A stretch of 64,000 nucleotides of DNA from Pseudomonadota bacterium (lineage in GTDB: Bacteria > Bdellovibrionota > Bacteriovoracia > Bacteriovoracales > Bacteriovoracaceae), in the NCBI GenBank assembly GCA_027488375.1, contig JAIYBW010000001.1, positions 1-64,000 of the forward strand. The letters run 5' to 3'. A program made the translations under genes and the position numbers. This document shows, one piece after another, positions 50,922-61,726 of this stretch. Positions within the stretch are counted from its first letter, which is position 1. Every line of letters starts with the position of its first letter. The notes under the pieces were generated by a model. The model did not search any database. It saw nothing but the letters and a program-made list of their open reading frames with translations, and had not been told where the DNA came from.

Positions 50922-53900
50922 TTAGGGTAGAATAACCATACATCGAGCAGAACCAAAAGGAATTGTCCCGTCAACAAGGGAGAAGTAGTTAGAGTTTGGA
51001 GTTCCTGGAACTCCACCGATCGCCTGGTTAACAGAGGCATTAGGATTCGCAGAGTTTCTCAAATAAAAAACAGAACTAGCTTCTAAAAGCTGAGAAGCCT
51101 GATTAGGTAAAAATCCATCCAGTCCCATGAAAGTCGTGTCAATACTGATTGGTGGATCAGAAAGCCAATGAAAAATTTGATCTGCATTTTGATAGTTAGT
51201 CGCCGATGGAATTGGTGCAACGAGGTTCCAGGCATTTTTTGAAATAAGTTGATAAGGATAACTGAGACTGCCTGGATTCTTAAGAATCATTCTAGGTCTC
51301 GTTGAGCATGTCGACGTCGCTTGTGCATAGGTATCAAATTTAACACCACCCGTCAGTCCCTTATCCACAACAATTCTTTGATTATGAAAATAGTAATGAT
51401 TTATTGGTGGCACTAAAACACTTATAGGTGCCGCTAGATTACTGGCCAAAGAAAGGTATTCTCCAGCACCAAGACCAATAAATTTTTTCGGTGCTACGTC
51501 AACAAAGCGACTATCTTTTCTGATCGCCACCGCCCTGAAATAAAAGAATTGCCCATTTGCAAGGCCTGTCGTTATGGATGCCAATTGATCTATAGAAGCA
51601 TTGTAGGGTTTAATATCAACATAAGTGGAAATCGGGGCATAAGGGTCTCCGAGACCTGTACTGGATGATGAAAAGAGAACCCTGACTCCAACCACATTAC
51701 CAACGGATGCGGTCGTGGGATTAAATTTAGGTGTGTTAAAGAAAACGGACTTATTTTCAAAGGCTCTCATATTATTGTAAGTGGTCGTCGCAACTGAAAT
51801 ATCTGGATTCACTGTCCCTATTACATGTATCCATAGTGAAGAGGTAGAGCTTCGGTTAACAGAGTAATACCAAAGCTCACTTGCGGTGCCTCGCATATCA
51901 TCTCCGTTTGTTACGGAAATGTTCTTTAAAAGATAATCAAAATTGGCACTAAAAGTGACTATCAGATAACAAGGCGTAAGAGAAGATGAGTTAAAACCTT
52001 TTTGATGATGAGGTAAGGCGGAAATCTCATCGTCGCCAAAAAGACAGCCTTTGGAAGCTTCAATGAGTAATCGATCAGAGTTGTTCGAATACTTCATCCG
52101 GTGAATTGGGGCATATTCAATTCCGCCTTCTAATCGATACTCAGAGGCTTGCGGTATCGTTGAGGTCGGTGGGATTAATGAAGGTGAAAAACCTCTCAAA
52201 GAGTGAGCACTGAGGTAGCGGTGATAACTCAAAAGAAGTGACGCTTTTGTTCCTTGAGTATTCACAAGTTGAATCTTTTTAAAACTTCCTGAAGATTGAT
52301 TAAAGATAAAAGTTTTTGGGACAATGTTGAGATTGGTTGTCCCAAAATTCAGGGGATAAGATTGGCGGCTACTGATTGAACTTGTTGGAGTCACTTTATA
52401 ATTAATGTTTTGAGGAGTTATTCCTTGAGCTACAACAAAACCCGGAGAGCGAGGTAATAGAGATATTCCCACATTTTCCATGTAGTAGCGTCCAGTACCA
52501 TCACCATAATGAAGTGTTGCTACAAAATTATCTGTGCTTTCTATGGCCCCTGGTTGATACTTCAAGGTGATATGACAACTTTGTCCGATAGCAAGGTTCA
52601 TGGATGATGTGCAAGTGGTCTCTGAATTGACAGTTGTAAATGTCGAGGACATCAATTTACTCATATGAGTTGTTGAGTCGGCCCGATACAGAACTCTGAA
52701 ATTAAAAATATTCTTGTTTGAGTTGTTTCTAAAGATCAACCTCTTCATAGCGTAGGGGTCACTTGTCGTAGGTGCCTTCGTTAATTTGATCGTATCAAAT
52801 ATGAGTGATGAAGACGGTGTCGTTGTATTCCAAGTTAAAGGAGTCAGATTTTCGCTTCCAATAATTGTTGTCGGTGGGGCACCATCATTTTGAATAACTT
52901 CAAAATCTTGAACACCCAATGAGATTTTTGGATGAAGAATGCTATCCATCACTTGTGCAATGACGAGTATTTTCTGAGTTCTTTGAAGTTTTCCTGCTGA
53001 ATTTAAATTTTTTGGAAGCCCACTTGAAACATAAATTAAAGGGTCTATGTGACGCCCTTCTTCAATTGTATATTCGATGCTTAACCAATGCTCTCCGGGA
53101 GTTGTCGTGTTTAATGAAAAATCGTTAGGAGTCAAATCTGATTTGGGTATGATATTGAGAGGAAGATTTGTTGGTGTTGCAAGTACTGTGAATGCTGGAT
53201 CTGGTTGAGTCGAATAACTTAAAAGCTTAACACTTGTACCTCCAAAATTTCTCAAACCTAACGAGAGGGGAATGGCTCCCGAGTTTTGAGGAAAGCTTCC
53301 CATAAAATAAATAAAGTCATAATTATTTCTTTGCGCATAACCACTCAATAATGTGACAAAGTTTTTGGACTCACCACCTTTAATAAAAGCACTCGTGAGA
53401 TTCGGATCTAAAGGATTGGAAAAAAAATCGATAAGTGGCCCAAAAAACCAAGCCTCTGGTATGTAGAGACTAGGCTTTGCTGCACTTAATTGCGGATAGG
53501 TAAAGTCTGGCCGATAAAGAGTGGCATTGAGCCAAGGAAGAAAATTATAAGGAATTATTTTTCCTTGTCTTCCTTGCTGAATTGATACAGTGTAATCAGT
53601 CAGAGTAAAAATATTTCCAAAAGTTGAATTCGGCGGAAGAGATGGATCACTTGAATCACCATCGTAATATTTAAACGTTATATAAGGCCACTGTATGAAT
53701 GGATAGTTACAATATTCCCAGAGATCGACTCCTGAATTTTGAGTTTGAGCATCCCGAGAAAAGTACCTTGTTCCTTCATCTAAATTTGATGGAGGTGGGA
53801 TTAAGCCCATGGTGCAAGTTGAAGAACTAGCATTATGAAATTTAACGGTATCTGATGCTTTAAATTGAACTTTATAGACACAGGTTTCATCCTTTGGCAA

Positions 53901-56147
53901 AGCAGAGAAAAAACCAGTTCTTGATGTGGGTAGGGTGTTGGCCGGCAGTGTTCCAGTGAGGTCTTCATCACCTAAGGCCAGGCAATCGTGATCCGCACCA
54001 TAGTTTGCAGGATCAGGAGTTGGAAGAAGTGAAACCCCTGATACAGGTGTATCCATGAGTCTAAAATACGGAACAGGGCCAGTCCCGATATTTTGAAGAT
54101 AAAAATGACTAATTACAGTATCACCTACGACGTTGATATTAGCTCCAACGGTTGAAACATTTCGACTGTCATCAGCTAATTGCATGAGAAGACCCTTGCG
54201 CACGAGAGTTGCCTTCATTCTAGACTCTACAACCAGGGAGGGATAATCAGGGATGTCAGTATAGCGATTTGAGTCTTGAAAGTTTGCTCCGGAAGTATAT
54301 TGAACTCTAATGCCTTTATAAGGTGTGAGATTTAAATCTACTGCATCAAACATGTTGGCAGTTTCTTGGGCATTGGTATCCATACCAATAGGAGCAAACA
54401 TAAAAGTCAGGGAACAAGTTTCATTCGGATTTATGATGGTGCAGTTTGATTCGCTGGCCACGACACTTGTGAAATAGTAAGGTGCCATCATCCCTAAGTT
54501 TACCGGAGTACCTCCAAGGGGAATAGTTCTTCCACTAGCATCTGTAAAACTCAAATTAGTGGCAGGGACTGAGCCCTCATTTTTAAAGCTTAAGATCATC
54601 GGCTTTCTTTTAAAAAAAAGAGGAGATTGTAAAGTAAGCCGTCCAAAGTCCACAATCCAGGGACTATCGCCTGATGCTGTATAATTGATGCCATTAAAAT
54701 TGAGCTTATTCATCACAAGCCTTGCCGCAGAACGGGATTTAGCAGAAAGTCCATTCTGAAATAGAAACGAACGGACAATCTTTTCTAGACCTCTCCAGCG
54801 AGAGTCAAAAACTATTTGAGGTTGTAGATTAAGAAATTCTGTTTCTTTATTTTGCAGGTATGTAACTGAGGGCTGAAAAATGAGATCAAATATGCAACCA
54901 CTACCAACTGGAATATAGACGGGATCCTGACCGGGTGTCGTTAAACAGCTATTACGATCTTTAAGAGTGAAAGGAAATTCAGCTAGATGAGTTGGATTAT
55001 TTGCCGCATTGAAACAGGTAAGATAAGGTGAACTCTCTGTTGCTCGGCAGCTCACCACGAGTATCCCACCAGAATCTCGAATATCTAGCGATTGTAGTGC
55101 TCCTTCGCGGTAACCTAAGTTATTAACTCGAAAAGTTCGTGTGTCTCTATTCCCTGAAATGATAGGGGGATCAAAACTTAATGTCTTGATGGCAACTTTA
55201 AATCTTGCCTCAATATTGGTAGAGACACTTCTAAAGTAAGCATTGAGACCACCATTTCCACCTCTTGGATCTTTAATATAAGCAAATCGAACATTTGATC
55301 GGTAATTAATCTCTTTGATGTCTTCTGGAACGATTCCAGATTCGGGGTCTTGATTTTTAGGGAGAAAATGAAGTCGAAGTTTACACTTCTCTTTTGGTTC
55401 AAGCCTAAGAGGACAAAAATTTTCAATTGAGTAGGCCCCACTCATGTTTTCTGGACAGTCGTTCGTTAGAGTAGAGCTACAAGTCTCAACTTGAGTAATC
55501 CTAAGATTCTTGGCAGGTAAACCTCCGGCATTTACGACTTCAAGTTCTTGGGTATAAGTCGTCGTATCTGCTCGTTCAACCACTGGGGTGCTCGCTGGGC
55601 CGACAATTTGACCAAAGGTGTATTGAGTTTGATCATTCGTGAAAGCAAGGGACGCTGGCATACCTGCTATTAATTCAATTGTCCCGACATGAGTCTCTGG
55701 GGTCACGTAATTTTTAAAACTTAAAGTGAGGGTCTCCTGATACCTTCTTTCATCACGGGGACTGAGAATCGCCTTAATCGTACATGATGTTTTAGATTTA
55801 AGGATCCTTGTGCAGTTTCCTCCGATCCCTGGAAATTGAACTTGACCTGAGGAGTCAGCCTTGAAAGAGATAGATGGAGAATAATCCTGGCCTCCTGAAA
55901 AACTCAGATCCAAATCAGTATAGGGGAAATCAGAATTATTATTTACTTTAATCGTTAGTTCTTGCGGTTCATCAGTGAGAAGATGTTCCCCGAAATCTAA
56001 ATTTTTTCCAACGGCATTTTGATCATTAATTTCAAATAAAACAGGAGCAAATATACCACTTGTATCAATAGAAACACTTCCCTGTTGAGAGTTACAGGAA
56101 AATAAGAAAATCAAAAATAAGACAGGCCAAAATGAACGCCAGTTCAA
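50922..56147 (-). CDS. Giant lipoprotein with choice-of-anchor D / ASH-like beta repeats
   Basis: This 1741-residue protein has a lipoprotein signal ending FLFSC-NSQQG. The repeats have the pattern of ASH/choice-of-anchor-D domains: a conserved start like LDFGEHLLTDEPQELTIKVNNNSDFP, then C-rich insertions such as GGNCTRILKSKTSCTIKAILSP, and similar blocks near ENFCPLRLEPKEKCKLRLHFLPK and NCTIINPNETCSLTFMFAP. Such proteins form long rods on the surface or in the periplasm. The Cys pairs suggest disulfides, hence an extracytoplasmic site. It lies between the barrel gene and the second giant lipoprotein (two-base gap), so all three are probably one transcript. Confidence 0.8.
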   Translation of the reverse strand: MNWRSFWPVLFLIFLFSCNSQQGSVSIDTSGIFAPVLFEINDQNAVGKNLDFGEHLLTDEPQELTIKVNNNSDFPYTDLDLSFSGGQDYSPSISFKADSSGQVQFPGIGGNCTRILKSKTSCTIKAILSPRDERRYQETLTLSFKNYVTPETHVGTIELIAGMPASLAFTNDQTQYTFGQIVGPASTPVVERADTTTYTQELEVVNAGGLPAKNLRITQVETCSSTLTNDCPENMSGAYSIENFCPLRLEPKEKCKLRLHFLPKNQDPESGIVPEDIKEINYRSNVRFAYIKDPRGGNGGLNAYFRSVSTNIEARFKVAIKTLSFDPPIISGNRDTRTFRVNNLGYREGALQSLDIRDSGGILVVSCRATESSPYLTCFNAANNPTHLAEFPFTLKDRNSCLTTPGQDPVYIPVGSGCIFDLIFQPSVTYLQNKETEFLNLQPQIVFDSRWRGLEKIVRSFLFQNGLSAKSRSAARLVMNKLNFNGINYTASGDSPWIVDFGRLTLQSPLFFKRKPMILSFKNEGSVPATNLSFTDASGRTIPLGGTPVNLGMMAPYYFTSVVASESNCTIINPNETCSLTFMFAPIGMDTNAQETANMFDAVDLNLTPYKGIRVQYTSGANFQDSNRYTDIPDYPSLVVESRMKATLVRKGLLMQLADDSRNVSTVGANINVVGDTVISHFYLQNIGTGPVPYFRLMDTPVSGVSLLPTPDPANYGADHDCLALGDEDLTGTLPANTLPTSRTGFFSALPKDETCVYKVQFKASDTVKFHNASSSTCTMGLIPPPSNLDEGTRYFSRDAQTQNSGVDLWEYCNYPFIQWPYITFKYYDGDSSDPSLPPNSTFGNIFTLTDYTVSIQQGRQGKIIPYNFLPWLNATLYRPDFTYPQLSAAKPSLYIPEAWFFGPLIDFFSNPLDPNLTSAFIKGGESKNFVTLLSGYAQRNNYDFIYFMGSFPQNSGAIPLSLGLRNFGGTSVKLLSYSTQPDPAFTVLATPTNLPLNIIPKSDLTPNDFSLNTTTPGEHWLSIEYTIEEGRHIDPLIYVSSGLPKNLNSAGKLQRTQKILVIAQVMDSILHPKISLGVQDFEVIQNDGAPPTTIIGSENLTPLTWNTTTPSSSLIFDTIKLTKAPTTSDPYAMKRLIFRNNSNKNIFNFRVLYRADSTTHMSKLMSSTFTTVNSETTCTSSMNLAIGQSCHITLKYQPGAIESTDNFVATLHYGDGTGRYYMENVGISLLPRSPGFVVAQGITPQNINYKVTPTSSISSRQSYPLNFGTTNLNIVPKTFIFNQSSGSFKKIQLVNTQGTKASLLLSYHRYLSAHSLRGFSPSLIPPTSTIPQASEYRLEGGIEYAPIHRMKYSNNSDRLLIEASKGCLFGDDEISALPHHQKGFNSSSLTPCYLIVTFSANFDYLLKNISVTNGDDMRGTASELWYYSVNRSSTSSLWIHVIGTVNPDISVATTTYNNMRAFENKSVFFNTPKFNPTTASVGNVVGVRVLFSSSSTGLGDPYAPISTYVDIKPYNASIDQLASITTGLANGQFFYFRAVAIRKDSRFVDVAPKKFIGLGAGEYLSLASNLAAPISVLVPPINHYYFHNQRIVVDKGLTGGVKFDTYAQATSTCSTRPRMILKNPGSLSYPYQLISKNAWNLVAPIPSATNYQNADQIFHWLSDPPISIDTTFMGLDGFLPNQASQLLEASSVFYLRNSANPNASVNQAIGGVPGTPNSNYFSLVDGTIPFGSARCMVILP

Positions 56148-56148
56148 T

Positions 56149-59100
56149 TTAAGGCTCCTGGTTAATCATGACTGTACATCGGGCCCCTGAATTGACTTCA
56201 TTTGTTCCAGATCCATTATTGCTTGTATTCGGAAATTGATAGGTAAATGAAGATGAATACCTACCAGAATAAGTGTTTTTAGATGAACCTCCGTAATTCA
56301 TTCTAAAAATCGTACCTCGCGGAACATCCCAGATGACTCTATAATATTGAATCGTCTCTCCGGGTGAGTAGTCATAGATTGTTTTGCTAGTGATTGCTGC
56401 ACCTGCCGGACTTCCTGGGGTATCAAAAGTCACTGCCGTGAGAATATCTCTAAAAGGAGCACTATTCAAACCTCCTCCAATAGGAACTGTATATTCCTCG
56501 TAGCCAGCGGCAGGAAAACGAAAATCAGAGATCCCAGGATTTGTAATTTGTGAATTTCCAATCGGAAAATTAGTGAGTGTTGGTAAATCGTTAATAGCAC
56601 TGTCCGGATCAATGTTTGGATTCAAAAGACTCGTCGTAATTGATGTGTTGTCATTTGGAGAGGAGAGTTGGCTATCATTACAACTTCCAGATGAGCATAA
56701 TAAAGGTAATCCAATTAAAGGGTTAAAATATTTTCCGGTTCCTCCACCTAGAGATACATTTCTAAGGTCAAGTGTAGAAGCACGATTGAGCGCCGGTGAG
56801 ATACCTTGAGGACCAAAATCCAGAAACCTACCATCCCCATTTCTCCATTCGTTAACGGCCATTTGATCTGGTTGAGATTTTTCAATAATGGCAGGATTGA
56901 CTGCTCCACTGGCGAGTTTAATACTCGTCCAAAAACCAGTTGCGAGATCTTTGAAAAAGTCCTCATCACCAATTCTCTTATCTGGATTGTCATCAACTAA
57001 AGAGCAATAACCTGAGTTAACAGAGATTCTCACCCATGGTTTGATATCTGCTGATCTCGGACTCGTCACACCATCACGGTATTTGAATTGAAAATCTTTT
57101 GAGACGGCCCAATACTCACGTTGAGATTGAGTATTAAAAAATGGAAGATGAACAACGAAAGGCTCAGAAGGATCGGCGAATTTATCAGTATTAACGATGG
57201 ACTGTCCTCCTTGCCATGCTGCAGTTACAGGACCCAAGCGGATTTGGTCTTGAGTGTAATCACAGAAGATATATTCAGAATTAGATTCTGATTGATTTCC
57301 GACTATGTCCTGAACCCCAAAACGACTAATACAATTTTGAGAATGAGCAGTTAAATTTGAGTTCGGTCCATTAAAACGTGAACTTCCAGTGATATATGGA
57401 GTATCAAGGAGAAGAGGGGTATTTACGGCAATTCTATTGCTCATGAGATTCCCTCGCCCCACACCGTCTGTTGTATTAGTTTGATAAGCAGTATTACAGC
57501 TACCCGAGTTTGGAGTTTGTTCTAGTTCAACTATATCTGCATTATTAAAGTGATCGGGCCAAAAACTCGCCGTAATACTTTCATTTCGACGAAGTGATCT
57601 TTTAGCTTGAATGGGAGACTCTGCTAGAAAGCTTCCATTATCGTTAGCGATACCAACTTGAACGAAATAATTTTCACAGATTTTATCTGCAAATTGAGGG
57701 TTCAGCCTTCCAAGCGGAGGAAGTTTTGCGGCATTTGATGTCATAATTTTAGCAAGCCGAGAACTATCTCTATAGCGGCTTGACGTTCTTAATCTTGGGC
57801 CAGGTAATTTAAAGACAGCGTTGGTGCCATCTCCTTCAGTTCCATTAAAAAGTGTAAGAGGAGTCGTAGTTGAAACTTCGGTAATCTCATTGACTTTTTT
57901 ATCAAGGAGAATCTGATTTGCCCCTTTGAAATTTACTTGACCACTGGTGAGTTCATTTAAAGAAAACCACCTTGGATGCATATAACCTGATCCATCGATT
58001 GCCGCAAGATTGATGAAACATTGAGAGCTCGAAACACCAGTTTGTCCATTAGTCGATACGTCTCTTCTTTGATCAAGCCCAGCTGAGCTTGGACCTTGAA
58101 TGGGAACATTGTGGATATCTGTGGTAAGCGTTGGAGTGTAAGGGTTATAAAAGACCGCCATAAATTCAGATTGCATCAAATAATTTGAGGCATAAGGTCC
58201 AACAAGTTTTGTCCTTAGCAAAGTAGGTTCCATCGGTTGATCATTAGAACAATCACCTGCTGTTGGTGAATCTTGAGAGGGAGCAGCTTCAACTCCTGGA
58301 GCCACGATGGAGCTTCTTTCAAATTCATTATTAGTGGATTGTAGGCCAGTACATGCGGAAGTCGCGATAACTTCGTAATGCCCTCCGATACAATCTCCAA
58401 CGAGAAAGCGATTATAGCTAGCAATAAAACCTGCGGCATAGTTATTTGATGGGAGAGATTTCGTCGCACTATTTTCACCTGTGCAACCTTTAAATGGAGT
58501 CTCGTTATCAATTTGATTATTAACAGTTCTAAAACCATTAAAAAGTGGATAGTGATTTTTATCTTCTGGGTTTCTCTTCGTGGCTAAATTAAAAGCTGAA
58601 GCGCCTACGAGAGGCAGATCAATTTTATCACCACGGGTGTAGCGGCATCCTAACTCTTGACGGTCAACAAGTAAGTCTCCCCCTTGATCTATTTTTGTTT
58701 GACCCACTCGATAAGGAATCCCCTTTGGTTTGGAGCCAATACCATTGTAGTCACAACTATAATGATTGGAGGTGAGAGGCACTTTATCAATTTCTAAGCA
58801 ATGGGCCCGGTTGGACATCCATCGATGAACAAGGGCCATGTTAGGAGGAGGGAGAGTGACTCTAACAATATGATCACTTGCTGTAGCATAATTGAGAGGT
58901 TTTCCATCAAATATCGGTATGATTTTATAATAATAAGTTCTTGCACGCTCAATATCCCTACCGGTTGTAGCATCATGTGATTCTGAAATTGATTTAACAG
59001 AATAATCAGTAAAAAATGCCATTCTTTGAGGTGTAGAGTTTGTGTCATTGGGGCGTTTGCGTTGAGTAAAATTGGTACTAAAAATGAGTCCATTCGTTGT

Positions 59101-61566
59101 TGTGAGTTCCTGCCAACTTAGTTTATTATCTGAGGACCGATAAATTTTATATCCCCAACTTCGATTAGTTCTCAACAGACTATTAAGAGGTTGATTCGTA
59201 TTGAATAGAGTATCCGCCTCGGGAAAAGGTAGTAGATCAACTCCACTACGGTACTTAAGTGGTACTTCCTCCCAGGCCAAAGAAATAATACCATCTTTAC
59301 TAAATGCATACCCATCAGAGTTCGGAACTCCATCAAATGGGGATGAGAAGCTATTACCTAGATCCCATCCAGGAGGATCAACATAATTTTGTGTCATGTG
59401 AGCAACAGTGGTAGAGGTCATGGCCACTTCGAAGGGAATTCCATCATTATTAATCGCTTCAACCAGAAATGATTCTGTAGGATATGTCTTATTCACTTGT
59501 TCGTTCGGGAAACGCCCATCAATTTTTGGTCCTACGGCAAAGATACGACTGAAACCTTTAAAATTGGCAACAGGTAATGGAACTAAGCAGTCGATAACTT
59601 TTAAATTATATTCACTGTATTGATCTACTGCCGGAGGGTCTAGGTCTAGATGGGCCAGGACTCCAATCTGATAAGTTCGACCAGGCATGAGATTTAGTAA
59701 ATCGTAATTAAGAACATCAGCGTTTAAGATTCCACTGGATGAGTAAGTCGAATGAGTCGTGTCAGCAATTGCACTTGGAAATGAAAACTTAGCAGAATTA
59801 CTTTTTTCACGCCAAAAAACTTTGAAACCAGAATAGATCCCTCCAATAGGTAAGCTCCATCTAACAGCAGCGCTTCTTCCGGAAACTTGACATCCACCCG
59901 TCAGTCCAGAAAATTGAGTGATCGATGGTGGTCTTACTTCAGGAAATGAGCATCTTATAATTCTAGAATTAGGAGGGAGTCTTACATCAGCACCGTAGCC
60001 AGAAATAACGGGAGTGGAGGTGAAGCAATATTCCTTTGTGCCGTCAGAGACTAGACCTTTGATAATCTGGGATTTCCAGCTTGCCAGCGGTGGAGCAATA
60101 CCGGTTAAATAAAGTCCCTCGCAGCTTGAAGTTCCAGAGCCTGTAATAGGATTTGTCCCATCAAATTGAAACATACGAGTTTTATCAGAAGGATCAACAC
60201 AATAGAACTCCATTCCCGTAGCATAACCCTGTCCCATGAGAGGGGCATCAAATTTTACTTTTACAACATCTCTCTCACTGTATTGCCCAGGTGGTTCAAT
60301 ATTATTTATTCCACCAAAGGGCGCAAGAGTTGGTTGGACGAGAATAGCTTTTAGATCAGAAATGATAGCTGCATTTGGGTCCGTAGAGTTCAAAGGACAT
60401 GAAGTGGTTTTACATAAGGCGACTTTAATCTGATACCAACTCAGATTATCAAGCCCAGTAATTCTCTTTGTCGTAAGTGAAGGGGTTATCGAGATAAAAT
60501 TATTTGCATTTTGAAGCTCAATCAGGGTCTCTTCATTAAGCTGGTCATCATCAGTAGCACTTGAAACGCCAGTATATTTTTTATAAAAAATTCTATAACC
60601 GGTAAAAGATCCTGATCCAGGTTTCCAAAACACATCGACCTTATCCATAGCATCAAGCCCTGGGGCATTGGCCAGAATCACATTATCTCGAGCAAAATCA
60701 AACAGATTTCCAGCCTTATCTGTTTTGATATTAAGATAGCGAGTATTCATTTCTCTATTGACTGGAATGACAGTGATATCCGGATTAAGGGAATAATCAA
60801 CATAGAGAGTATTAATGGCCCTGACTTGAAAATAATATCTTGTATCTTGAGCTAAACCATCAATCACAATTGATGAGGGATTTGAAACAGGATTGGCCCT
60901 AGCAGGTGGAGTTGGTATGAGAATGACTCTTTTATCAGTTCCGCGGTAACTAGGATTATTTAAATTACTGGCCCCACCAATTTCACTAATGACCGTAATT
61001 TCATAATTAACTGGATCAAAAGGTCCAGCTATGGGAAATCCATACATCGGTGCTGAAATCCAATCTACCAGCACAGAACCGTCAGTATCGCCTGGCACTA
61101 ACGAAAGCTTTGAGACTCCATTAAAATCAGAGACGACATTATCAAAAGTGCGGGCGTATGCCTCATTTTCATTTTGAGAAATAGAGCTATTTGTCATTAA
61201 CCTCGCTTTAAGAACAAATTTATATTCTCTATCGGGCTGGAGATTTTGAACCGTGTAGAGAACCTTACCTCCATTCAGAGCGAAGAGGGCCTTTGTATCA
61301 ATGGTGACGGGGAAGGTTGAGTTGTTAACAAAGAGAGTATATTCGACATCGTTCAAATTCCCTGGTGCCGGAAAGAATTCAAGTTCGACTTTGTCATGAG
61401 AAATGCCTCTCGCTGAAACAATCCCTGGGAAACTAAAAGTTGTGGGTGGATTTTTATACTCTAAATTTTGAGGAGCACTATTTTCTTGAATAGTTCCCAC
61501 GCAGCCAGCAAGGCCGAAAAATAAAACAAATAAAATTAAAAAAGGATACACCTTCATCACTCTCAT
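56149..61566 (-). CDS. Giant lipoprotein with Fn3-like repeats and FGE-like segment
   Basis: The protein has about 1805 residues from ATG 61566, with a lipoprotein signal ending LAGC-VGTIQ. The first ~340 residues are paralogous to the 40920-42872 lipoprotein and contain Fn3-like sandwiches. The middle holds further Fn3-like repeats. The C-terminal ~750 residues include CISRFGVQDIVGNQSES, similar to the core motif of FGE/SUMF1-type folds (C-x-SRYG-x-DMxGN), but without evidence for enzymatic residues. It is the first gene of the long run. Extension to 61632 would add an unlikely N-terminus. A surface adhesin or stalk-like tip is plausible. Confidence 0.78.
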   Translation of the reverse strand: MRVMKVYPFLILFVLFFGLAGCVGTIQENSAPQNLEYKNPPTTFSFPGIVSARGISHDKVELEFFPAPGNLNDVEYTLFVNNSTFPVTIDTKALFALNGGKVLYTVQNLQPDREYKFVLKARLMTNSSISQNENEAYARTFDNVVSDFNGVSKLSLVPGDTDGSVLVDWISAPMYGFPIAGPFDPVNYEITVISEIGGASNLNNPSYRGTDKRVILIPTPPARANPVSNPSSIVIDGLAQDTRYYFQVRAINTLYVDYSLNPDITVIPVNREMNTRYLNIKTDKAGNLFDFARDNVILANAPGLDAMDKVDVFWKPGSGSFTGYRIFYKKYTGVSSATDDDQLNEETLIELQNANNFISITPSLTTKRITGLDNLSWYQIKVALCKTTSCPLNSTDPNAAIISDLKAILVQPTLAPFGGINNIEPPGQYSERDVVKVKFDAPLMGQGYATGMEFYCVDPSDKTRMFQFDGTNPITGSGTSSCEGLYLTGIAPPLASWKSQIIKGLVSDGTKEYCFTSTPVISGYGADVRLPPNSRIIRCSFPEVRPPSITQFSGLTGGCQVSGRSAAVRWSLPIGGIYSGFKVFWREKSNSAKFSFPSAIADTTHSTYSSSGILNADVLNYDLLNLMPGRTYQIGVLAHLDLDPPAVDQYSEYNLKVIDCLVPLPVANFKGFSRIFAVGPKIDGRFPNEQVNKTYPTESFLVEAINNDGIPFEVAMTSTTVAHMTQNYVDPPGWDLGNSFSSPFDGVPNSDGYAFSKDGIISLAWEEVPLKYRSGVDLLPFPEADTLFNTNQPLNSLLRTNRSWGYKIYRSSDNKLSWQELTTTNGLIFSTNFTQRKRPNDTNSTPQRMAFFTDYSVKSISESHDATTGRDIERARTYYYKIIPIFDGKPLNYATASDHIVRVTLPPPNMALVHRWMSNRAHCLEIDKVPLTSNHYSCDYNGIGSKPKGIPYRVGQTKIDQGGDLLVDRQELGCRYTRGDKIDLPLVGASAFNLATKRNPEDKNHYPLFNGFRTVNNQIDNETPFKGCTGENSATKSLPSNNYAAGFIASYNRFLVGDCIGGHYEVIATSACTGLQSTNNEFERSSIVAPGVEAAPSQDSPTAGDCSNDQPMEPTLLRTKLVGPYASNYLMQSEFMAVFYNPYTPTLTTDIHNVPIQGPSSAGLDQRRDVSTNGQTGVSSSQCFINLAAIDGSGYMHPRWFSLNELTSGQVNFKGANQILLDKKVNEITEVSTTTPLTLFNGTEGDGTNAVFKLPGPRLRTSSRYRDSSRLAKIMTSNAAKLPPLGRLNPQFADKICENYFVQVGIANDNGSFLAESPIQAKRSLRRNESITASFWPDHFNNADIVELEQTPNSGSCNTAYQTNTTDGVGRGNLMSNRIAVNTPLLLDTPYITGSSRFNGPNSNLTAHSQNCISRFGVQDIVGNQSESNSEYIFCDYTQDQIRLGPVTAAWQGGQSIVNTDKFADPSEPFVVHLPFFNTQSQREYWAVSKDFQFKYRDGVTSPRSADIKPWVRISVNSGYCSLVDDNPDKRIGDEDFFKDLATGFWTSIKLASGAVNPAIIEKSQPDQMAVNEWRNGDGRFLDFGPQGISPALNRASTLDLRNVSLGGGTGKYFNPLIGLPLLCSSGSCNDSQLSSPNDNTSITTSLLNPNIDPDSAINDLPTLTNFPIGNSQITNPGISDFRFPAAGYEEYTVPIGGGLNSAPFRDILTAVTFDTPGSPAGAAITSKTIYDYSPGETIQYYRVIWDVPRGTIFRMNYGGSSKNTYSGRYSSSFTYQFPNTSNNGSGTNEVNSGARCTVMINQEP

Positions 61567-61726
61567 TTTAGCCTTGGTCAGCAAACTGATGAAGAGTTTA
61601 GATCTAAAGACTCGTAACCCTAGGTAAGTCATTGATTTTTATTGTTTTATAGTGCTTTTTTGAGAAAAGAGGGGAAAAAATATCCCCTTGAAATGGTCCC
61701 GTCTTGCCAATAAAAGTGGCTATATT

